A stretch of 64,000 bases of DNA from Letharia columbiana (lineage: Eukaryota > Ascomycota > Lecanoromycetes > Lecanorales > Parmeliaceae). The DNA lies in contig NW_023501082.1 of the NCBI RefSeq assembly GCF_014066305.1, positions 62,001 to 126,000 of the forward strand, in the 5' to 3' direction. Below the pieces are notes generated by a model. It had not been told where the DNA came from. It ran no database searches and saw nothing but the letters and a program-made list of their open reading frames with translations. Of the stretch, positions 55,999-64,000 are shown piece after piece. Both the position numbers and the translations under genes were made by a program. The stretch's first letter is position 1. Each line of letters opens with the position of its first letter.

Positions 55999-56389
55999 TT
56001 TGAGGGAGATATCAAAATGCAAGCTCAATCGAATTTGATGCTGAATCGAAATACTCAGACTACCTTGGGTTACCGATGAGGCTGCTGAGAGATACAATGG
56101 TACAGGCTCTGGTTATGCGTAGCTGCGGATAATGCAGTGTTCCCAACGACGCGACTTGAACAGACGCGCCTTATCTTAGCGCACCTGTTATCCACTTAGT
56201 ATTGCATAGAGTGATACTTGGCGCCAAGGCGAAAAACGATGCCTCACCAAACAAGATGGAATGGAAGTGTTTGATATGGCTAGACCTTGCTGTCACTAAG
56301 TTAATAGTTCAGAAGCCAGAGTTGTAAAGGGCATGTGCACGAGGTTCATATATATAATTTCTAGCTTACTCCCAGCAAGATGAATTTCA
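55999..56389. other. Intergenic, sirtuin promoter and monooxygenase 3' end
   Basis: 391 nt with no gene seen. Confidence 0.4.
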
Positions 56390-58237
56390 TCAGTCATCCT
56401 TATTCTCGTTCATTGCACCATGGCCATTCTTTATTGCCTGGGTCTTGTCCAGAGGCCAATCCAACATCCCCTGCCTATCTAAGTAGTAGGTTTTCGAAAT
56501 TTCATTGCTCCTATCACGCTCGCTCCAACCATCCCCAAACCAGCCAAATTCGTTGCCATCAACGTACTCGTAGTCAAAGTCCTCCCATCGTACCTGGTCT
56601 AGGGCCTGGATAGCATGCAAGCTGCTACCAGGCCATAAAGCTGTCACCCTGCCGTCTTTGCCAGACTTGTACCAACTGCTACAGTCCTCGCTGAAGACAG
56701 TGCCCTTGAAGTATTCATCACAGAAGTTGGCGAAGCGATTGACAGCGCTAGGTTTGGGCTGCATGCTGAGGATGTTTTGCGTTTGTATTTTAGCCAGGCA
56801 AGATGCGAAGTAGGTGGATTGGCGTTCTAAGATCATGATGAAGTTGCCGGTGCCGAGAGCGCTATTGGGGCCGACGGACATGAAGTAATTGGGAAAACTG
56901 TCAACCATCATGGAGAGGTAGCTTGATGTACGCTCGCTCCATCTGTCAATTAGCGAAGTGCCATTAATGCCATAGACCGGAAAGCGATTTAAAAAGCTGG
57001 TGTCAAAACCTGTCGCACAGACGATTGCGTCAACCGGGCGGTGGGTGCCATCGTAAGCGGCGATGCCAGTCGATGTGACGTGGGAGATTGAAGTCGGAAT
57101 GACAGAGACATTGTCGGCAGTTAAAGCTTCAAGGTAACCTGGGCCTGGTGTAAGGCGCTTGCACAAAGGCGGAAAATCTGGCAGTATATGGTCGGCCACT
57201 TCAGGCTTCTTGCCCAGGCGGTCGCGCATCGATTGAGTGAAATATTCACGGGCATCTTTTTGTGCGTCGCTTCCACGCACAATGACGTTGTGGCCGCCCT
57301 GGAGTTCTGCTTCAATGTTCTTGCGAAAGGTTAGATACGAAGCGGGATCCTTCCGCCATTCGTCCTTCTCTTCTTCCGTGAAATCAAAGTTGCCAGCTGC
57401 GCCATGGCGCTTTTCAATCTCACCTCTGGCGAAGGTCCCAGCTATCCAAGTTCGTCCTCGGATGTAGTGATCGAGGTGCTGCACTTCTGGTTGCAAGCTT
57501 GGCACGATCTGGATGCCGCTCGATCCAGCTCCGATGACAGCGACTTGCTTGCCCTGTTGACGTTTTCAGCAATTTGCACTGAAGGACTTTTGAGAGATGT
57601 TCACATTGTAATCATAGCTTTCATCCCACGCCGCGCTGTGTAACAGCTTTCCTCCAAAGCCGTGCAGCCCAGGGATTGGCGGCCATCTCCACTCATTCAA
57701 GGCCCCAATGGCTGTGATCAATGCATCTCCTTGATCCTCAAATACTACTCCCGTCTTGACATTTTCGAGCTTGACTCTCCACTTCGCTGCGCCTTCGTTC
57801 CATCGTGCCTCCAGCGCTTTGTATCCCAGCTTCATGTATTGGCGGCAGTCGTATTTCTCAGCCACCCGCTTCCAGTATTCCAAAATCTCGGGGGCTTTAG
57901 CGTAAAAGGAAGTCCATGCTGGATTGGACTCGAAGGACAGCTGGTAGCAGTGAGCGGGTATATCTATGGCGCGATCAGCCGTAGCCTCATGAATTTGGAA
58001 GCTTTAGTACTCACCACAAGCACATCCAGGGTACTTGTTCTCGAACCATGTTCCTCCCAGCTCCTCGTTCTTGTCGTATATGACGAGATCGAGTTTTCGT
58101 ACCACCTGAGGTAGATTGATTGCAGCAAGAATCCCTGATACGCCGGCTCCAATACAAATGACTTTCAGTGGCCTGACAGTATCAACGCTCCGGTTTGGTA
58201 TTATTGATCTCGACGTCAGAGGTGTGGCAGAAGGCAT
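56390..58237 (-). CDS. Flavin-dependent monooxygenase, Baeyer-Villiger type
   Basis: Inserts one oxygen from O2 using FAD and NADPH. Exons 58237-58015, 57963-57605 and 57553-56390 join in phase; 581 residues. FAD site KVICIGAGVSGILAA at about 25-39. ELGGTWFENKYPGCAC matches the class B loop. The BVMO fingerprint FxGxxxHxxxW is present as GFGGKLLHSAAW, which precedes the second intron. The NADPH site VAVIGAGSSGIQIVP follows it. ATGFDTSF near the C-terminal third is also typical. A long C-terminal part with WPGSSLHAIQALDQVRWEDF matches fungal BVMO-like enzymes such as those oxidising cyclic ketones or polyketides. The frame is intact. Ustiloxin clusters contain flavin monooxygenases, so a tailoring role is possible, but the distance (about 9 kb from the precursor) makes this only a guess. 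Confidence 0.9.
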
Positions 58238-59637
58238 TATGAAGGAGTGATGTTATGAGAAAAGATGAGACAGGAGCAATGAGTCCATCGATTTGCTTCA
58301 GCGTTACACTGGCCGTGGCAGTTTTAGCCTGGATTCGGAAGCTCGTACCGATGGAAGTACTGCTTGTGTGCTCGGGTTGATTGGCTGAAGCGGTCCATCA
58401 GCAAGACTTAGTCATTGGGCTTCCCCAGACGAGGAGAAGCCTGGTACCCTGACCGTTGACCCCAGATGTTCATCGTAGCCCGCGCCGCTAGGCAATCAGA
58501 TGCGGCGTACATATGGGAGGGAGGGGGGGAAGGTCATGGACGTCTAGCAAGACGGATAAACAATGGCGGGGTAATTAAGTTGTCTTGTAGGAATCTCTTT
58601 TGGTCTCGCTGGACATAGGAGACGTAAGTTCGTACAGTTAGTGGAGCCTTAGCGGCAAAGATGTAGTGCCAAGACCGGCAGGCGAGAGCGGCAATCCTTC
58701 GGGAAGGAGCACCCGACTTCAGTTTCCCCACGAGAGGACATCATATCTGTACTCCGTTAAAAAGACCTCTCCATTGCAGGCTTTGCAGCTCCTCTTCTTC
58801 ATGTGTGTATCTATCTTCTTATCTATACTGCCTCATTGCCTCAATGTGAAACCTTGGTCCTTACGGTACTAACTCGCTCTACATCATAGTGCGCAACAGC
58901 AACTCCTGAGAAGATTGCCTACCTGTACCTACAGCAACAAGCTCCACCTCCTGGTGTGGTACCCACATTAAAACCCCGTGTCCAGCATCGCTTGTATATA
59001 GCCTAAGCCAACAACAATTCATGCCGGACACCTTCCCTCTGTTCCGTCGCATGAAACGTTTGCATGTGGTGGCGCAACATGCGGTCTTTGACCTCTCAAG
59101 CGCTTCAATGGCGGGGATTTTTCACGGCGTGAAGCCCACTCTATCCAATTATCTCCAATATCACTATCTTATCCCCCAGTTGCCCACGTTTCAAGCTGCA
59201 GTCGGCTTGGAACGGCGCGAGGCAGTGCCGGACGTCTATTTTCCGCGCTTGAATCCATTCGAGCCCATGAAGAAGGAGGCGTCTCCCGGGACTCCTAAAT
59301 ACCCTGCGTCTTGCAGCATGGTAGGCCAATCAATTCGACTTGCTACGTCACTCCCCTGGCGCTTGTGTGGGAGATTGGGATACCTGATAGACACCCTTCA
59401 GTCTCAGTGCCTTGAGATACTCTCGCTCTCTCTCCTAGTCATTCGCATGTAGCTTGTCGCTTGCTGTTCTGTTGTTTCATTCTGTCCTTCGAAAACTCGA
59501 TTGAATTGATATCTACAATCCTCAGCTCAAGTGCAAAGACTATGATATAAGTCGCATGACCTGCTCCCACGGTTCGTACTCTATCCTTCCTTACCAACTG
59601 GGTTCAACTTTGCTGCTCCAAAGGCATCTTGATAGCT
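58238..59637. other. 1.4 kb without a supportable gene
   Basis: A 143-codon frame at 59021-59452 (+) shows no motif and no splice support. Upstream region of the repeat-containing secreted protein lies at the right end. Confidence 0.4.
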
Positions 59638-60786
59638 ATGGCTAACCTCCTATCCTACAGCCTTGTTGCCGTGCTCGTAGCTGTCTCATTGGCCGCCCCT
59701 AATCCTGCCGTTAACAGAATCGATGCTCCCCCCCAGAGACCACATTCTACCACCATTATCGGTTCAAAAACAACCCTCAGCTCATCGACAGCGCCACACA
59801 TCACCCTCAAGCCAAGAAAACCCGCCGTCAACAGGATCGATGCCGTTGGTGTCAATGTACACGGTAAACCCACCAGCAGCTCAGCCCACAGCAGTAGCTT
59901 TCGGACTCTCGTCAGCACAACGGTGGGACCACACATCGCTCTGAATCCCAGGGACCCCGCAGTCAACAGGATCGATGCACCTGGCCACAAGCCTCATTCC
60001 AGCACCCGGACTAGCTCAGCAACAGCCGCTAGCTCATCGAATAGACCTCACGCTCCTATTGAAGAACGAGCCCCAGCTGTCAACAGAATCGATGCGGTTG
60101 GCAATGGTGTGGTCGACCAGGCCTTGGTCAGCGTAGTCGGTGGAACCCCTGTCACTCTAGCTATAACCGATGTCCAACAGCTAGAGGTAGCAGCGTAAGA
60201 CATTTTCCTACTTTTTCATTTTATTACGGCTGACAAAGACTTGCGAAGTACCGAGATCATAGGCGCCGCAGCAGCTCCCATGCCCGTCATCAGTGTCAAC
60301 CCGTTGCCAAATAATACGGCTGTCCCTGCATCCTTCTTTGCAGGCCCTACACCTAGCAGTAGCGCTATACCTTTCGAAGTCCCAGACACCGAAACCGTCA
60401 TCTACATCACAGTTCACCCCGACCGCCCCATCGCCAAGCTTGATATGGGCCAAGTCCTACTTCACGCCATGTCCGAGTTACGCGAAACCATTAACGAAAA
60501 TGGGGAGGATGGCTGGTTGCCCGAAGACGACTGGTCATGGTTTGCGGAGACGTGGGATTGCTTACTAACTGCGGATCGGAATTTGATCCCCGGACCGGGT
60601 GGCCGTGCGCAGCATTTGACGTACGGAGTTTTGCACAACGCGTTGGTGGGACTGTGGGGCGCGATGTATTCTCATGGAAGGTACTTTGCGTGCGACTTTG
60701 AAATTGAAGATGCACAGTGGGGCATTGTGGGAAGTGGGAGCATGAATTCTTGGGACAAATCGGAGGGGAGTCTCACTACCTCCTAG
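59638..60786 (+). CDS. Secreted protein with four PAVNRIDA repeats
   Basis: Not recognised. Model: 59638-60194 joined to 60249-60786 (54-nt intron GTAAGA...CGAAG with branch CTGAC), 364 residues; an ATG three codons upstream is an alternative start. Signal peptide MANLLSYSLVAVLVAVSLAA. The first PAVNRIDA follows it almost directly, then three more, each after a spacer of about 35-50 Ser/Thr/His-rich residues. The local contexts alternate: APPQRPHS, AVGVNVHG, APGHKPHS, AVGNGVVD, so repeats 1 and 3 match and 2 and 4 match. Single basic residues (KPRK, NPRD, EERA) precede repeats 2 to 4; no KR sites. The C-terminal part has a folded-looking region with ETVIYITVHPDRP, LPEDDWSWFAETWDCLL and LVGLWGAMYSHGRYF. 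Likely extracellular; function unknown. Confidence 0.76.
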
Positions 60787-61307
60787 ATTAAGAATCCCTC
60801 GATGTGGTATGTACGGTGCCAAGGGATTGCGTGGAGCCTCTTGGTACATTCCTACACAGCGAAGCATCGTCTGTCAAAATATGGTTCTCGGCCACGTTTC
60901 AGCTATGACTCCTGCGCGTGTCGGCTATGTCACCAGATTTGTATGGGGTGTGGGGGTCGAAGACATACCCCAGGAGAGTTCTGAGAGTAGAATAATTGAT
61001 GCAACCTACACATCACACCTGAAATTTTGACATCGTCGTGGGGAGAGCGGGAATTTGCTGACACGTAGCAGCTTTCAAGCTCTCGCTCAACACTGTGACT
61101 AGCTCCGTGTGCGGGGAATATATCGATACGATACATATGATTCATCTTACCACAACCGTCTATGAAACCTCAAAACGCAATCTGTTTTCGCAAGCACGTG
61201 ATCATCGCAACCAAAAGCAAATGACCATTTCCCCCCCTTTTCAAACAATGAACCCACAGTCCCAACTCCAAGTCCCTCCTTCTCCAGATCTCCCTCGTTA
61301 ACCATCA
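60787..61307. other. Convergent intergenic spacer
   Basis: 521 nt between two 3' ends. No gene or repeat stands out. Confidence 0.4.
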
Positions 61308-62966
61308 TCACAGCGTAATGTGAATGGCGCTCTGAAGAAAAGCACCACCTTCTGAGTTGTCATCACCGGCACGGGAAGTCTCAGAGCCGTCATCGGGAGT
61401 GTCAGCGCCGCTGTCGGAGCTATCAGGGCAACGACCATGGTCGCCCACTTCAGCTGGAGACGGGCGCGCCCTGTCGATGGAAGTTTCTCGAGGGGCTGCG
61501 CCAAGATTGTTCGGATTGTTGAATGCTCCAGCGCCATCACGAGGGGCATCTCTAATCTTCGCGTGAGCAACGGGGGCCGGGGCGTGTTGTTGATCGCGAG
61601 GAACCTCTTCGGCGACGCCTTCGGCAGTAGCGTAGGCCACGGCAGCTGCGACAGCTGGGTGATTTGCATCGTTGGCTAGCTCGGCCTGTACACGAGCTGC
61701 GACTTGCGCAGGGGTCACGGAGTCGTAAGAAGGAGGCGCCTGCTGGTTACGGCCTCGGGATCTGTCAACATTGTCATTGGCGCGTTGGTCTTGTGGTGGA
61801 CTTTGACGATTCCCAGCTTGATGAGGTTGACTTGGATCACCACGCCACACACGATGAAACTCCACATCGCCATCCCAGATATCTGCTGGGCGGGGTCCAG
61901 CGACACGAGGCATTCGGCCACGTCTATCTGGTAGGTCACGTCCAATATCGTGGACTTCGAAATCTTCAGCCTCCTGCCGCTCCCGCTCTCGATCCCCAGC
62001 ATCGAGTTCATGATGCATTTCGATAAGGAATGCTCGATGAATTATCTCTGCAGCTGTTGGAGCTCGTATTTCTCCAGTGAACTCGTCTCTATAATCATCA
62101 AACACGGATCGGATAGTGAGATCTGAGGGGTGGTATCCTCTGAGACGATTTCTAAGATGACGACGTGCTTCGTAGATGCTGTCCTGAAGATGATCGTCAT
62201 CGAAATCGTCCTGGAAGCAGTATTCTGTGCGATAACGTCCTGCTCTACCCAAGTCACGACGATCCAAGCGCCACCCCATGTCGAAATAATTGTCGTAGTT
62301 GTCCGGAAAACTGTCGTAGTTATTCAGACGGGGCTCCATGCCGCGTCTCACTTGAGGCCGAAGGCCACTCAAATAATCTACGTCCATGTCACGGCTCCCA
62401 CGAAGCCCACGTGGAGCATGAAGGCTTCGTAGATTGAGGTTCGTGTCAAGGTAGGGCCATTGATCAAAGTGGCCCATCCCGATGTCGCGAGCGGGAGAGG
62501 GCAGCCGATCGCTCCTCAATCGGTGCCTACGAGAATCGCCGTGTAGCTCATCGTCGAAGATAAACCCGCCATCAGCTTCATCGTATGAGATTGGACCGCG
62601 GTTTCGGCGACGTCCACGTCGATCAAATTCCAGCTCCTCATCAGCCGCATCGTATGGGGGTGGGCTAGGGTACCGACGTCCGCGCCGACCGTGTTCGGCT
62701 GGTCCCAGGTCGTTGTACTGCTGCTCCAGGGGCGGATAGATGTCTCGATCCTGACTTGCAAGCCCACGGCCAACATGTCTGAGGTTTTTTCCGCGACGAG
62801 ATTGTCCGTAACGAGGGGGTGTCATTTCTTCGTCGTCTTCGTAGCGATCATGTTCACGCGCAGGCCGACGCTGTGGCATACAAACTCGTACTGTGTCGTT
62901 GGCTGTAGTATCGCGCTCAAGGAGGTATGGCACGTCCATTGCCGTGTAGCGAGGCTGTCCTGCCAT
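61308..62966 (-). CDS. Arg/Asp-rich hydrophilic protein of unknown function
   Basis: Intronless, 552 residues from MAGQPRYTAMDVPYLLERD. The same frame is open 71 codons further upstream, but that part is low in charge and looks like leader, so the internal Met is preferred. The protein is almost entirely hydrophilic, with repeated acidic and Arg-rich boxes (SYDEADGGFIFDDELHGDSR; YDAADEELEFDRRGRRRNRG). Pro-Pro-Tyr type sites (SPPPYDAADE; APPSYDSVTP) could bind WW domains. A mid-region SIYEARRHLRNRLRGYHPSD leads to TAAEIIHRAFLIEMHHELDA, which is more likely to fold. The C-terminal part has an Ala-rich helix (AAAVAYATAEGVAEEV). No signal peptide or membrane helix is seen. No family recognised. 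Confidence 0.62.
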   Translation of the reverse strand: MAGQPRYTAMDVPYLLERDTTANDTVRVCMPQRRPAREHDRYEDDEEMTPPRYGQSRRGKNLRHVGRGLASQDRDIYPPLEQQYNDLGPAEHGRRGRRYPSPPPYDAADEELEFDRRGRRRNRGPISYDEADGGFIFDDELHGDSRRHRLRSDRLPSPARDIGMGHFDQWPYLDTNLNLRSLHAPRGLRGSRDMDVDYLSGLRPQVRRGMEPRLNNYDSFPDNYDNYFDMGWRLDRRDLGRAGRYRTEYCFQDDFDDDHLQDSIYEARRHLRNRLRGYHPSDLTIRSVFDDYRDEFTGEIRAPTAAEIIHRAFLIEMHHELDAGDRERERQEAEDFEVHDIGRDLPDRRGRMPRVAGPRPADIWDGDVEFHRVWRGDPSQPHQAGNRQSPPQDQRANDNVDRSRGRNQQAPPSYDSVTPAQVAARVQAELANDANHPAVAAAVAYATAEGVAEEVPRDQQHAPAPVAHAKIRDAPRDGAGAFNNPNNLGAAPRETSIDRARPSPAEVGDHGRCPDSSDSGADTPDDGSETSRAGDDNSEGGAFLQSAIHITL

Positions 62967-64000
62967 GTTGATGTGGTAGAAGCTGGGTCCTTGTGAGGGT
63001 GTTGGTGAGTGGGAGAATGAGAGCCGGCTAGAGGGAAGGGCAAGGATGGTACACACTTTTTGAAGGTATGAATTGACAACTGCGTTAGGTATGGCTGATG
63101 TTGCAAAAAGTGGTGTAGTTGTTGTAAGGTGATGTAGGAAGGAAAGAACAGTGTAGCACGCACTGGATTCTTCTTCCACAAGCTGGATGTCGAAGGCTAA
63201 ATGTCGAGCACAAGAACGATGAGCAACACAGCACTGGGTTGATTGAAAGTGTTAACGCACCGGAAGTGTTTTAGCTTCGTTTCGTGTTAGACATCACGAG
63301 GCAGTGCTCTAATGCCAAGGCTATAGGGCTGCCATTCGAACAGTGACACCCTACCACTTGAGGAGTATTTGCGTTGCCGTCTTACCCGATTGGTTGCTCA
63401 AGCCGAAGCACTTCTCTTACATTCCGGTTATATCTACGTATCCGTATAAGTGGGAGCAACGTTATATGAAACATGGGGAACTCTCAGCTACTTACAACAT
63501 ATATCCTGCTGTTGTTGTTTCTTTCGTTTTGTTCCCCTCGAAGAATGTATTTGGCAACCTCGGGTGCCAAATAGACGGCCAGACAGGCGTTCGATATATA
63601 TGTCAATTCATGGATGCAATACAAATCCAGCACTAGTACTCCTCAGCTAGTCGGGAGAGATTTCAGTGGAAGTCATACATGGAGAGAGGCTCAAGATTCT
63701 AAGTCCGCACAGGCAAATCGTTAGGAAAAGTGGCAACCCTACAAGCTCCCATGTTTCGTTTCTGCATACTTGTATGGGTGTCAACCAGAACGAATTGACT
63801 GTTTGTATTAACTCAATCGAACTTGGAACCTTTGCCGCGGTAATGGCCCCCTCTATGCATGACTTTTGCTCGATCCTTCTCGATGAAGGAGCAAAGCCAG
63901 CCTACTCGTGATGTGGAGAAATATGCATTTGCAAAAAGTATCCGGTACAGAATCCTCTGAGACTTTGAATACTGATATTCAGCCTCCGCAGTATTGCAAG
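62967..64000. other. Window end, no supportable gene
   Basis: About 1 kb. The first 200 nt are the promoter and leader of the minus-strand gene. Short frames at 63343-63650 and 63666-63911 (+) have no recognisable content. Confidence 0.4.

Overview
The window looks like nuclear DNA of a filamentous ascomycete (Pezizomycotina, possibly a dothideomycete; the class is an inference). The reasons are short GT-AG introns with CTAAC or CTGAC branch sites, fungal-specific genes (elongation factor 3, DUF3328/UstYa proteins, a fungal rhodopsin-domain protein) and an AT-only island with the mark of repeat-induced point mutation (RIP). Gene models were built by hand from reading frames, splice signals and family motifs. 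No search or alignment program was run.

Layout. 0-2.5 kb: a broken oxysterol-binding-protein relic, open at the window edge, then two tRNA-like sequences; the second fits an interrupted tRNA-Trp(CCA). 2.7-7.5 kb: a METTL16-type RNA methyltransferase (9 exons, one of 11 nt) divergent from an EMW1/TTC27 TPR protein. 7.5-11.3 kb: nothing I can support. 11.3-22.4 kb: an array of six diverged paralogues, each with an F-box-like N-terminus (LPxEIRxxIYxYLLST), an intron just after it, an ILRTNRQ block and a TPR-like C-terminal half. One copy is inverted and carries a single frameshift; a seventh, decayed copy lies at 28.8-29.7 kb. 22.7-23.5 kb: MET8-like siroheme synthase. 23.8-26.1 kb: a RIP-saturated island that is one large imperfect inverted repeat, with arms of about 1.1 kb around an 81-nt loop that kept normal base composition. 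26.2-40.3 kb: mostly conserved genes, namely a PEP7/VAC1-like FYVE protein, a type I surface protein, EF-3, a GT31-like glycosyltransferase and a basic glycine-rich protein.

41-58 kb: the most interesting region. It holds a small secreted precursor with Kex2-type KR sites and repeated AYGVYE cores, beside two UstYa-like (DUF3328) oxidase genes and an MFS transporter. This is the hallmark set of a fungal RiPP (dikaritin, ustiloxin-type) cluster. Both UstYa genes and the transporter carry frameshifts or stops, and the last precursor repeat has been knocked out of frame, so the cluster appears to be decaying. Nearby and apparently intact are a rhodopsin-domain membrane protein, an O-methyltransferase, an Hst3/Hst4-type sirtuin and a Baeyer-Villiger-type flavin monooxygenase. 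The methyltransferase and monooxygenase are plausible tailoring enzymes, but their membership is only an inference. 58-64 kb: a secreted protein with four PAVNRIDA repeats and an Arg/Asp-rich protein of unknown function.
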